A stretch of 22,078 nt of DNA. Source: Euprymna scolopes. Its lineage: Eukaryota; Mollusca; Cephalopoda; Sepiida; Sepiolidae. The DNA lies in NCBI GenBank assembly GCA_024364805.1, contig CM044515.1, forward strand, positions 45,981,290-46,003,367. Direction: 5' to 3'. Position numbers and translations under genes: made by a program. The notes beneath the pieces are model-generated. The model was not told where the DNA came from and did no database searches. It was given only the letters and a program-made list of their open reading frames with translations. Below, piece by piece: positions 1-8,196 of this stretch (its first letter is position 1; the number at the start of each line of letters is the position of its first letter).

Positions 1-99
1 AACTCTGCCCCAGTGGGGAGGCAAAGTAAATAGGAATAGTTAGGATGACGAGAGTTCCACAAGCATGTAAGTTGCTACTGAAATAGTATACTGCATTAT

Positions 100-414
100 A
101 ACGGAGTATAAAAGCCGAGAAGTCTGAAGACTACTAGACCAACGTGTCAAACGAGCTGGAACAAGGAAAGCAAGGAATGGATGAGATAATTCTGAACATA
201 CGCCATTATGGTATTTTTTAGAAAAGACTGAAGCTTTTAATATTACATATCTGCGAGAGAAAGAAAGGGTGCAGAGAAGAAGAAAAGGTGGGGGTACCCA
301 AATAAAGATACGCTACTAAACCTTATCAAGAACACTGAACTACAAATTGATTTCCCTGATACATTACTAAATGATCTCAAAAAGGATTGGAAATCGGTAA
401 AACAAACAAACTAG
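100..414 (+). pseudogene. Unrecognised coding-like remnant
   Basis: I do not recognise this sequence. From 241 to the TAG at 412-414 one frame stays open for 57 codons. It reads like protein: a basic patch (EKKKRWGYPNKD) is followed by an amphipathic stretch (TLLNLIKNTELQ, then DLKKDWKSVKQ). In another frame, about 150-220, there is a similar coding-like piece (NELEQGKQGMDEIILNIRHY), so the whole looks like one decayed coding region no longer in a single frame. There is no good start codon and no clear splice site. It ends just before the inverted-repeat arm at 417, so it is probably part of a transposable element, but the family is unknown. A chance open run is possible, since length alone is not significant here. 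Confidence 0.25.
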
Positions 415-416
415 TG

Positions 417-500
417 TAATCTTTGAGGATCAAAGAAGATGGCCACCTGATGCTGCGTTTATGCAAAAACTAAAACTGAGTGAAACCGAAACGAAATGAA
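417..500 (+). repeat. Left arm of an imperfect inverted repeat
   Basis: This stretch matches the reverse complement of about 1931-2030. Shared landmarks are GTAAT, GATCAA, AAGATGGCCACCT, and an A-rich tail with AAAACT, AGT and AAAAC-type blocks ending in CGAAAT. Similarity is about 75-80 percent with two gaps. The arms could be the ends of a ~1.6-kb element or two oppositely oriented copies of one dispersed repeat. No target-site duplication is visible outside them. Confidence 0.5.
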
Positions 501-570
501 GAAATGTCGACCGAAGTCACAGAAAAAGAAAAACGAATTGTGGAAATACGTAACGAAACGAACTAAAATG

Positions 571-672
571 CTATGTAATTATTTATTAAACTATTCGATT
601 TCGAAAATGTAATTCTTTCACAGGATTCAAAAATATTATTTGTACAAATTTATGTGAAGTAATCTCGTGTAA
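571..672 (+). repeat. Left copy of a ~105-bp direct repeat flanking the Helitron
   Basis: Landmarks are TTTCGAAAAT, AATTCTTT, CA.GATT, ACAA.TTTAT, GAAGTAA and TCTCG.GTA. All recur in the same order and orientation at 1715-1823, directly after the Helitron 3' end. Similarity is about 75 percent. It stretches a few bases past 672 into TCTATATAAAA, which leaves some doubt about the exact 5' limit of the Helitron. Confidence 0.55.
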
Positions 673-830
673 TCTATATAAAAGTGGAATTATCTGTGTG
701 CGTGTGTCTGTGTCTCTGTGTGTGCGTGTGTCTGTGTGTGTACATTTCCCTAACACACCACTCTATCTATTTTAAGTCTACAGACTCGAGATTTGCCATA
801 ACGGGCATTGAAATTTGTGAAAATCCTTAT

Positions 831-1566
831 AATCGGTTTTCGGACAGACATTTGGCTGTCAAGGAGTCAAAGTTTAACGATTTATCCTTTGAAAACTCTA
901 CCAAACTCCTCCACCAATTTTGGGACTGAACACTTGAAATTTTAAATGTAAGTGACTTGGACATGGATCAAACTTTTTAATTTGATTTATGCCTAAAACA
1001 ATAAATGTTAAGGGGTTTAAGTTATAAAAAGAAGTTGACCTCTGCGGTCTCTACCAAATTACTCAGTTAATCTTTGGTATAAAGATTTAGAATTTTGCAT
1101 AAATTGTAATCAAACATAAGGTAAGCTTTAATCGTTTTTTTGGCCGAAAATTTGGCTGTCAAAGGGTCAAAGTTCCAAATATTTGACCTTGGCGGTCTCT
1201 AGCAAACTATAAAGCCAATTTTGGGCCCAAACATTTGCAATTTTAGATAAAGTAAATTCAGACATAGGGCAAACTTTTTAATCGTTTTTTTCCGAAACTT
1301 TGGCTGCCATGCGGTCAAAGTTACAAAAGATTTTACCTTTACGATCTCTAGAAAACTATTCAGCCAATTTTTGGTCTAAACATTTGAAATTTTACATAAA
1401 GTGTATTGAGACAAACAGCAAGCTTTTTAATCGGTTTTTGGGCGACATTTGGCTGCTAAGAGGTCAAAGTTGAAAGAGTTGACCTTTGCGGACTCCTTCG
1501 CCCCCAAGTTTGAGTTTAAACACTTGAAATTTTAGATATAAGTTACCTGGACATTAGTCAAACTTT

Positions 1567-1568
<2 letters not shown>
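831..1568 (+). repeat. Five diverged ~150-bp tandem units inside the Helitron
   Basis: Units begin near 831, 979, 1130, 1280 and 1429, each at AATCG.TTTT or a variant. They repeat the order TTTGGCTG, GTCAAAGTT, GACCTTTGCGG-like, CTCTA..AAACT, CAATTTT.GG, ACA.TTGAAATTTTA, GACAT and AAACTTTTTAA. Spacing is 148, 151, 150, 149 and about 139 bases. Unit 2 is the most diverged. Internal tandem arrays are known in non-autonomous Helitrons. Confidence 0.8.

Positions 1569-1645
<77 letters not shown>
1569..1645 (+). repeat. (TA)n microsatellite
   Basis: About 38 uninterrupted TA units lie between the last 150-bp unit and the Helitron 3' hairpin. The repeat length is likely polymorphic and may be mis-assembled. 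Confidence 0.97.
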
Positions 1646-1648
<3 letters not shown>

Positions 1649-1714
1649 TGCACATATGCACATCAAGTTATGAACAGTACATATGGCCCGAACAAAGCCG
1701 GGCTGAACTGCTAG

Positions 1715-1823
1715 TTAATTACAAAAATATTTTATTTCGAAAATACAATTCCTTTACATGATTTCAAAACATTTTAGTTTTACAAGTTTATATGAAGTAA
1801 AATCTCGGGTATTATTTATAAAA
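1715..1823 (+). repeat. Right copy of the ~105-bp direct repeat
   Basis: This is the partner of 571-672. It begins at the base after the Helitron CTAG and runs to TCTCGGGTATTATTTATAAAA. Either the Helitron sits between two copies of a pre-existing tandem repeat, or this sequence regularly accompanies the element. Confidence 0.55.
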
Positions 1824-1930
1824 CTATTTTTTATTTTCAAAGTTTAAGTTTTTAAGAGGTTTGAAAAAATAATTGAAGTGTAAAATATTTCGAAATTTCT
1901 TTTTATGAATGTGTGTGTGTGTGTTTTTTT

Positions 1931-2030
1931 TTTATTTCGATTCAGTTTTACTTAGTTTTCGTTTTTACATTAACAATACATCAAGGGAGGTGGCCATCTT
2001 TTTTGAATGACTTGATCTCTAAGAATTACC
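1931..2030 (-). repeat. Right arm of the imperfect inverted repeat
   Basis: Its reverse complement matches 417-500, including AAGATGGCCACCT (plus-strand AGGTGGCCATCTT near 1988-2000). Just inside the arm are a short GT run (1910-1923) and a T-run. See the left arm for interpretation. Confidence 0.5.
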
Positions 2031-2074
2031 CGAACCAGAACAAATGAAAAAATCGCCAAATAGTCTGCATTTTG

Positions 2075-2096
2075 CTCTCTCTCTCTCTCTCTCTCT
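2075..2096 (+). repeat. (CT)n microsatellite
   Basis: A pure CT run, followed by T-rich sequence to about 2120. Confidence 0.95.
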
Positions 2097-2269
2097 TTTT
2101 CCTTTTTTTTTTTGTTTTTTCTAGACTAATGAAATCTAAAAAATGTAACATTTAAGCTTTTATCTCTCATCTTGTACTCGACGTAGGTAAGTGCTTAATC
2201 CGCATTTTATTATTTTACTAAGTTTTACTTCCTGCTTCCTACTTTCTTTTTTTTATCGACACTGTGGAG

Positions 2270-2347
2270 GAAACTTGTTCAACTGATTCCTACTGTGTGC
2301 AGAAATGCCGCCTCTGTAAACAGTTCTACGATTCCCGCGCTCGAAAG
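2270..2347 (+). CDS. Candidate cysteine-rich internal exon, unrecognised
   Basis: This is a 78-bp, 26-codon stretch bounded by splice-like signals. A pyrimidine tract (about 2228-2253, with TTTCTTTTTTTTA) leads to the first downstream AG at 2268-2269, and the stretch ends AAAG before GTAAAT at 2348. Both edges fall between codons (phase 0). The frame reads TCSTDSYCVQKC then RLCKQFYDSRARK, with four cysteines in fourteen residues. The piece is clearly richer in G+C than its surroundings. An alternative acceptor is the CAG at 2300-2302. The open frame runs from 2222 to a TAA at 2369-2371, a length that can occur by chance. I do not recognise a protein family. The cysteine spacing could suit a secreted disulfide-rich or a zinc-binding protein, but that is only a guess. 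No neighbouring exon is visible. Confidence 0.27.
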
Positions 2348-2371
2348 GTAAATCTCCTCAAATATGTTTAA

Positions 2372-3389
2372 ATCCGCTCCTGTGTTTTCAAGAGTCCTTA
2401 AATAAAATGCTTATCTAGCAGAAAAAAGAGCAGACACATCGAATGACGTTTCTTGACGTCGGCCATCGTGAACCTATTTACAGGCGATAGGAGTAATTTA
2501 CTTGAAATTCCGCTAAAGAGTTTTTAGACATTCCTTAAGTGGATCTAATGGCTTTTATTAGTAGCTAACGACGCTTCGAGTTGCTTTAAAGAAAAGGGGG
2601 GTATTTAAATATCACAATTAATCTTTATAACTAGCGCATACTCTACATCAAAATAAAAAGATAGAGAAAATATGCGTTACCAGTGTTCATATTAATATCT
2701 GTATTCATAGGAAATAACGTCCCCATCATTGAAGGGGGGGGGATGGTAACTTATAAAGATCGCGGCCGTGGAAAAGGCGAGTGAAAAATGTTTGGATATT
2801 AAAAATAAATTTGTATTATTATTTTCGTTAAATATTATCAATTTTAATCTTTTCTTCTTCCTCTTTATAAATAAAACAGTAGACGTATGTGTGTGTATGT
2901 GTGTGTGTAAATATCTAACAGGTAAACTCTTAAACTACTTGTCACATAGCACTGAAATTCTCAGAAAATAATTTTCATGCACCAAGGATGGTTTATAGCG
3001 AGTAATATCTTTGTTTACATACATGAATAACGCGTACAGACATCGGCAAATTTACATGTAAAATACATTAACCTCTAGCCGACATTTTTTGAGCTTTTAA
3101 ACACTTAAAACAGCATCAGGTTAGAATGCTACATATTTTGATTGTCTTTGTACTAATAAAAAAATAAATAATACGTAAATTTCACTCGCAGTTTTGAATG
3201 TGTTAATACAAAGAAAAAAGCTATATATATTTTATTATTTACTTATCGAAGACCTATATATCTTTTATTATTTGACTAATTAGATAAACAATTATTAATT
3301 TCAAAGAAATATTCGGTGCTTTTACAGTGTAAGCTCCGTTTACATTTCAGATAGGATTTCAAAATTCAATTTAATTTTAGTGGTATCTT
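2372..3389. other. AT-rich stretch without a recognisable gene
   Basis: I see no gene here. Minor landmarks are a run of nine G near 2734-2743, an interrupted GT repeat at about 2886-2908, and two similar AT blocks (TATATAT.TTTTATTATTT-like) near 3222-3280. The open frame at 2768-2971 spans the GT repeat and has no coding character. Confidence 0.6.
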
Positions 3390-3520
3390 TCTTTTCATAT
3401 TAAATTGTTAGGTGGAAGTGGAGACCGATCAAAAAGCCCCCGTCCACATGTTAAGAATAGCTCTCTAAATAACGTTATTCTTTCAGCATAATTCGTAAAC
3501 TGCACAAGTACCAAAAATTC
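3390..3520 (+). repeat. Dispersed repeat R, copy 1 (split by a transposon)
   Basis: Landmarks in order are TTAAATTGTTAGGTGGAAG, CATGTTAAGAAT, AACGTTATT, TTTCAGCATAATTCGTA and CTGCACAAGTACC. The same order appears at 5586-5715 and, more diverged, at 6676-6790. The last 8 bases, AAAAATTC (3513-3520), form the left target duplication of the inserted element at 3521. Confidence 0.65.
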
Positions 3521-3604
3521 GGTACTCTTGCATAATTTGACCCGGATTCTCGGGAATCTCGTCAAGCAGCGATCGAGCGAAACCGGCAATCATCGGTTTA
3601 AGCC
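3521..3604 (+). repeat. Left terminal inverted repeat of the 3521-4644 element
   Basis: Pairs with 4561-4644. It includes the palindromic core CCCGGATTCTCGGG (3541-3554). Mismatches begin after base 37, as expected of TIRs whose outer ends are under the strongest constraint. Confidence 0.9.
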
Positions 3605-3659
3605 GAGCATTGTAACAGACGCAAACTAGCTTTGACGGACTGAATTTCTTTTTTATTGC

Positions 3660-3675
3660 ATTTATTGTATTTATT

Positions 3676-3726
<51 letters not shown>

Positions 3727-3742
3727 GTTGTTGTTGTTGTTG
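3660..3742 (+). repeat. TTTA / TTA / TTG microsatellites
   Basis: TTTA units are followed by a run of about 14 TTA units and then about five TTG units. They lie inside the 3521-4644 element. A second TTTA run lies at about 3968-3995 and an ATAA run at about 4438-4458. Confidence 0.93.
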
Positions 3743-4560
3743 CGCAAAATATTTATTAACAAAAAAGGTTTTCCTTCAATAAAAGATGAAAGTTTTACTT
3801 TTTTAACCGCAAATTGTTAGGTTTAGATACCAGTTTTGTTGTTATTTTTTAGTTGGGGAGGTCCACATAAATATTTTTTAAAAAAGAAAATACGTTAAAA
3901 ATCTTTACGAAAAGCGTAAAGTATTAGATGAAAGTACAGGAATTTTTTTTTCAAGAAAATATAATATTTTTATTTATTTTATTTATTTATTTATTCTACG
4001 GCTGTTAATTGCCGACGGAAGAACTTTTTGAGATGAGGATATTTCCGTAGGAATCTTTTACTTCGGTCGACTGGTGAACGGCCATTGACAGCAAAGAGGG
4101 AGGAGAGGGGATAGAGGAAATATGTAAGTTTGCTCTGATATAATATCGCGTTCCCTTCGCATATTTTTAATGGTAGCCATTTCGAACGCCCATAAATAAA
4201 TGATTTTTACTATTGCTGGAATCTCCAACTTGGATCGCACAAACACGATCCTGTGCGCAAGGATATCCATTGTCTGCACTGTCCATTTGTGCATCTACAG
4301 GAGAAACCATCATTAACACACGATCTTTTTCTTTAATAAGCATTCGTGTTTACAATTGTTACAATTCGAAAGTCGTCTGCTTCCATTTCAATAGCGCTTA
4401 TAAATTGGTTAATCAAATGCCCAGTCAATGGATTACACATAAATAAATAAATAAATAATCAGAACCCTTCCCCGTTATTATCACGAAAAAATACTAAAAA
4501 TTTATACAAAAATAAAAAAAATAAAAGTTGATTTAGGGTTTCAACATTTAAACAGCACTT

Positions 4561-4644
4561 AGCTGAAACCAATGATTGCCGGTCTCGCCCGATCTATGCT
4601 TGACGGAATTCCCGAGAATCCGGGTCAAATTATGCAAGAGTACC
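4561..4644 (-). repeat. Right terminal inverted repeat of the 3521-4644 element
   Basis: Reverse complement of 3521-3604, ending GCAAGAGTACC directly before the second AAAAATTC copy (4645-4652). Confidence 0.9.
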
Positions 4645-4840
4645 AAAAATTCTTACATTTCGAATGCATGCATTTTTCTTTCTTTCTTCTTTTTCAGACG
4701 TTACATGGCACATATATATATTATTTATTTATCGATTAGATGAAAAACTATTGACACCAAACAGAAACTGCCAATTTTTTTCCGAATGCATGCGTTTTAA
4801 CTACTTTTAGTTATTTTCTGATAGAGCTTTCTTACACAGA

Positions 4841-4920
4841 ATATTATGTCAACACAAAATACAAGTTTATTTCTAAAAAAATATTATGTCAACACAAAAT
4901 ACAAGTTTATTTCTAAAAAA
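4841..4920 (+). repeat. Perfect 40-bp tandem duplication
   Basis: 4841-4880 and 4881-4920 are identical base for base (starting ATATTATGTCAACACAAAAT). Perfect identity in a neighbourhood of old, diverged repeats implies a very recent event, a polymorphism or an assembly artefact. Confidence 0.97.
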
Positions 4921-5414
4921 ATATATAATCAGATAAAATGTCTCATATATTTATTCGGACTATTATTCTCATCTTCCCGAAAAATTGAGTCATAGAAAAA
5001 CCTTTAACAAATATCTTAGTGACCCCTGTTTTTTTTTTAATATTTTAAAATGTTATTTAAAATGTATTTAAAATGTATTTAAAAAATATTTTAAAATGTT
5101 ATTTGAAATATTTTAAATAACATGAGATATTTTACATTTATCATAAAAATACATGCACTCGGTTTATCTTCGACACTTAATTCGCTTAAAGTACAATAAG
5201 TAATTTCCATGAATATTATTTTAATAACAAAAACAAAAAGCAAAACATGTATTCACGTTCGAATCGGCGACTGATGAAAATCCACCCAAATAGTCAGATT
5301 TTCCTCTGCCACTTATTTCAATCCAATCACCCGTACGAGACTATTTCAACACATGAAATGTTGACACGAAAGCAATCGTTCAAACATGAACAGACGTTTT
5401 TTTTCTCTTTTTTT

Positions 5415-5476
5415 AAACGAAATTAAATAAAATTTGATGTTGCTCTAAAAATGAAATTTTATTTATAAAGTTTCGT
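5415..5476. repeat. Imperfect inverted repeat (hairpin)
   Basis: The left arm AAACGAAATTAAATAAAATTT (5415-5435) pairs with the right arm ending TAAAGTTTCGTT (about 5453-5476), with a 3-4 base bulge. The loop is about 17 bases. It could be the relic of a tiny palindromic element or chance in AT-rich DNA. Confidence 0.5.
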
Positions 5477-5585
5477 TCATCCCCCCATCGATACAAGTGC
5501 CAATCGACATTACTTTCTCTTTAAATTAATACATCTGTTTCCTTGAGATAAGTTTCTCGTCTTCCTTTTTCTTGAAATAATTTCT

Positions 5586-5715
5586 CATTTTTCATTTAAC
5601 TGTTAGGTGAACGTGCAAAATAGTTAACAATCCCCTTCGCCATGTTAAGAATGACTTTCTCAATAATAACGTTATCATTTCAGCATGGTTCGTACACTGC
5701 ACAAGTACCGAAAAA
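5586..5715 (+). repeat. Dispersed repeat R, copy 2
   Basis: Shares with copy 1, in the same order and strand, TTTAACTGTTAGGTG, CCATGTTAAGAATG, AACGTTAT, TTTCAGCATGGTTCGTA and CTGCACAAGTACCGAAAAAT. Copy 2 lacks the inserted transposon, so it approximates the empty site of copy 1. Confidence 0.65.
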
Positions 5716-5934
5716 TCTATCAAGACGGGCGTTTAGGTGGCAAAATAATCTCGAACTCTCTATCAAATAAAAGTAACTAAACTCCCTAATCACCGTTATG
5801 TTACTATGCCAGTAATATATAAACAATGGCATTGGTATTTCAGAAGTTGAGCTTTAAGTGACCAGAAATTCTTTTTTAAAAAGAAAGGACAACATAAAAA
5901 CAACATTTAAAAAAAGCTTAAACACGTTTTATCT

Positions 5935-6560
5935 TAAACAATGTATTTCTTTTTTTATTTTAAACAAGATAAATCTTTTTTCTTTTTATTTTTATCAATA
6001 CAAATCTTCTTTTTTTATTTTAAACGGTACAAATCTTTCTCTGTTTTATTTTAATTAATATAAATCTTTTTTTATTTTAAACAGTACAAATCTTTTTTCA
6101 TTTTATTTTAATCAATATAAATTTTCTTTTTATTTTAAACATAACAAATCTATTTTCATTTAATTTTAATCAATATAAATCTTCTTTTTATTTTAAACAG
6201 TACAAATCTTTTTCTTTTTATTTTAATCAATATAAATCTTCTTTTTTATTCAAAACTGTACACATCTTTTTCTTTTTATTTTAATCAATATAAATCTTCT
6301 TCTTTATTTAAAACTGCACACATATTTTTCTTTTTATTTTAATCAATATAAATCTTCTTTTTTATTTTAAACAGTACAAATATTTTTCTTCTTATTTAAT
6401 CAATAGAAATCTTTATTTTTATTTTAAACAGTAAAATCTGTTTTTTATTTATTTTAATCAATATAAATCTTTATTTTTATTTTAAACAGTAAAATCTGTT
6501 TTTATTTATTTTAATCAATATAAATCTTGTTTTTATTTTAAGCAAGATAAAGACAACTTT
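5935..6560 (+). repeat. ~58-bp minisatellite built of two ~29-bp halves, about ten copies
   Basis: Each unit joins two related halves: one reads roughly TTTTATTTTAAACAGTACAAAT and the other TTTTATTTTAATCAATATAAAT, each followed by CTT-rich filler. The ATCAATATAAAT word recurs near 5992, 6054, 6110, 6170, 6228, 6286, 6344, 6400, 6460 and 6516, giving a period of 56-62. The alternation of halves is a small higher-order repeat: an ancestral ~29-bp monomer doubled, and the dimer then amplified. The 5858-6058 open frame is a shadow of this array. Confidence 0.88.
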
Positions 6561-6675
6561 TTGTATTTTTTTTAATTCTTAATTTTAATCAATTTATTTA
6601 GAAGTGTCATGCTTATGTACTTTTGGTACTGCACTATTTTAACATAGTTTTTTTCACGATAAGTTTTAGTTTCAC

Positions 6676-6790
6676 AATTTATTAAATTGTAAGGTTGAAG
6701 CAGAGAATACTTGCAAAACACTCACCCTCCCCATGTTAAGAATGTCTTTCGAAACCAAAACGTTATTTTAGCATGGTACATAAAATACAT
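6676..6790 (+). repeat. Dispersed repeat R, copy 3
   Basis: This is a diverged copy with ATTAAATTGTAAGGTTGAAG, CCCCATGTTAAGAATG, AACGTTATTTTAGCATGGTA and ACTACCGAA in the same order as copies 1 and 2. It lies just downstream of the minisatellite. Confidence 0.55.
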
Positions 6791-6837
6791 AACTACCGAA
6801 CGTTTTATAATTTTTAACGATAAATTTTTACTTGGTT

Positions 6838-7015
6838 TCCACCTTAACATTTTTCTTTAAAATGAAGACTTTTATTGGTTTCTTGGTATGCTGAAAACGA
6901 ATATTTTATATATTAAATATTTTAATTTCCCGCAAATAAGTAGTTTTTCGAATATTAAACAGTATAATTTTTTTGTTAAAAGTGGCGGCCATAGTTGTGA
7001 AAGAGAATGCACGTG
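6838..7015 (+). repeat. Dispersed repeat S, copy 1
   Basis: Shares with 18298-18450, on the same strand, TTCCACCT, TTTCTTTAAAATGA.GACTTTTAT, then ATAAGTAGTTTTCGAA (with one extra T here), then a GTGGC.GCCA block. It follows R copy 3 directly, and at 18.3-18.8 kb S is again near R-like sequence, so R and S may be parts of one larger element. Confidence 0.55.
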
Positions 7016-7477
7016 AAAATTAACAAATTTCAAAATAATTGAAAGAAAATACATGATAAAATTATTAAAAGCCGCAATAGATTACGCGTGGTTAATATTA
7101 ATTTGTACCGTTTATAACTACTCACATAATTTAATAATTATCACATGATTCAATTTTGAATTAAAAATAAAGCTTTTTACATTGTATAAAATTATAAAAA
7201 GTTCTATTTATATTGTTTGAACTTAAACTTAAAGGTTTTCATAGTTTCAAATAATAAAAAGTTCTATTTTTATATTGCTTTAAAAATAGTTTTCATAGTT
7301 TATAACTATGAAAAGTTCTATCTATAGTGTTTAAATTTTTTAATATATTCTGCCAATTTAATATTTTTATTTATATTAATATTGTTTATCTTTAACAAAT
7401 GACGTTGTTTAAAATTATTAAAAAAATGTTTACATTGTTTTCATGGTAACGTAACTGATCAATTGTAATATTTTGCA
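7016..7477. other. AT-rich stretch with a decayed tandem repeat
   Basis: Near 7197-7345 the words AAAAGTTCTAT, TATTG.TT and TTTTCATAGTTT recur with a spacing of about 55-62 bases (two full units and a partial third). No gene is seen. The open frame at 6872-7054 on the minus strand overlaps repeat S and has no recognisable domain. Confidence 0.55.
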
Positions 7478-7960
7478 AAAGTTACCTGGGTGAAAGCATT
7501 CTTATCAATCCTTTGATTTCGTTATTTATGAAGATCAGGCAGTAGAATTTCCTGTAGAATTCTAAATTCACTACAACTGTCTGGAATGCCGCATTATAAC
7601 CTGACATTGAAGGAAGGAGTCCCAGTTATTTTATTAAGAAATATTGATCCACCTAAATTGTGCAATAGCACACGGTTAGCCATAAAATCTTTGAAAACTA
7701 ATGTTCTGAAAGCCATTATAATAACTGGATATTTTAAGGGTGAAACTGTTAATTCCTCGGAAAACTCTTATTCCTTCTGACATGCCATTTCAGTTCAAGC
7801 GTTTACAATTCCCATTATAATAACTGGAAATGTTAAAGGGGAAAATGTGTTAATTAAAAATTAGTTTTGCCATGGCTATAAATAAAGCTCAAGGATAACG
7901 CCTAAAAGTTGTTTGACTTAATCTTCAAACACCTTGCTTTTCTCGTAGCCAGTTTAAATG
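7478..7960 (+). pseudogene. Helitron (RepHel) helicase C-terminal remnant
   Basis: This is a relic of the PIF1-like superfamily 1 helicase that Helitrons encode to move by rolling-circle replication. In order along the plus strand, across frames, I see YEDQAVEFPVEF (about 7525-7561), SLQLSGMPHYNL, then an open run at 7586-7780 with LKEGVPVILLRNIDPPKLCN followed by TRLAIKSL, then SDMPFQFKRLQFPI (about 7776-7818), FAMAINKAQG (about 7866-7896, the conserved late helicase motif with KAQG), and a piece like LNLQTPCFSRSQ at the end. The match to the helicase C-terminal pattern MPPHNL.LK.G.P..LLRN..PPKLCNGTRL is strong. It is interrupted by several frameshifts and stops (for example a stop right after KAQG), has lost the Rep and the N-terminal helicase motifs, and cannot act. 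The Helitron ends in this window could once have used such an enzyme. Confidence 0.85.
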
Positions 7961-8150
7961 TTTCAAAAAATAAAAATAAAACACAAAGAAAAACGTATGA
8001 ATCGGTATAAAAAAATCAAGGTCAGAGAAAGAAGTCATTTCGTTATCGAAGTACAGGGTTATTTAGCTTAAGAGCTGCTTTCTGTTCATCCCTAATATTT
8101 AAGATATTTTGATTGTCAGTTTTACACTTGCTGAATTTTGCATGTCAAAA
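7961..8150. other. Short unassigned spacer
   Basis: AT-rich; nothing recognised between the helicase relic and the microsatellite block. Confidence 0.5.
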
Positions 8151-8154
8151 TGTA

Positions 8155-8194
<40 letters not shown>

Positions 8195-8196
8195 AG

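Larger units (their letters stand above)
673..1714 (+). mobile_element. Non-autonomous Helitron
   Basis: This is a 1042-bp rolling-circle transposon without coding capacity. The evidence is in its ends. It starts with TC (TCTATATAAAAGTGG) directly after an A at 672. It ends with CTAG (1711-1714, fitting the Helitron CTRR rule) directly before a T at 1715. Helitrons insert between A and T and make no target duplication, as seen here. A GC-rich hairpin (GCCCG at 1686-1690 pairing with CGGGC at 1699-1703, 8-base loop) lies 7 bases before CTAG, as in canonical Helitrons. Inside are a GT-rich stretch (about 691-741), five ~150-bp tandem units (831-1568) and a long (TA)n tract. The open frame at 684-929 is a shadow of the GT repeat and the first tandem unit, not a gene. 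It would need a RepHel protein supplied in trans. The 5' limit is less certain than the 3' limit. Confidence 0.72.
3521..4644. mobile_element. Non-autonomous DNA transposon with long TIRs and 8-bp TSD
   Basis: This is a 1124-bp element with clean ends. The first 37 bases (GGTACTCTTGCATAATTTG onward) are the exact reverse complement of the last 37. The inverted repeats extend to about 84 bp with roughly 8 mismatches. The element is flanked by a perfect 8-bp direct repeat, AAAAATTC (3513-3520 and 4645-4652), the expected target-site duplication. The interior encodes no recognisable transposase and holds TTAT, TTA, TTG and ATAA microsatellites. The overlapping open frames at 4058-4294 and 4213-4446 have no recognisable domain. 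An 8-bp duplication fits hAT, P and Merlin. Ends beginning GG and rather long TIRs favour Merlin, but without a transposase the superfamily is inference. It landed inside repeat R copy 1. Confidence 0.85.
4653..5585. other. AT-rich stretch with small local repeats, no gene seen
   Basis: I see no gene here. It holds the perfect 40-bp duplication at 4841-4920, an AT-only patchwork of TTTAAAATGT-like words at about 5035-5125, a hairpin TCAACA/TGTTGA near 5343-5361, and a larger imperfect inverted repeat at 5415-5476. Confidence 0.6.
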
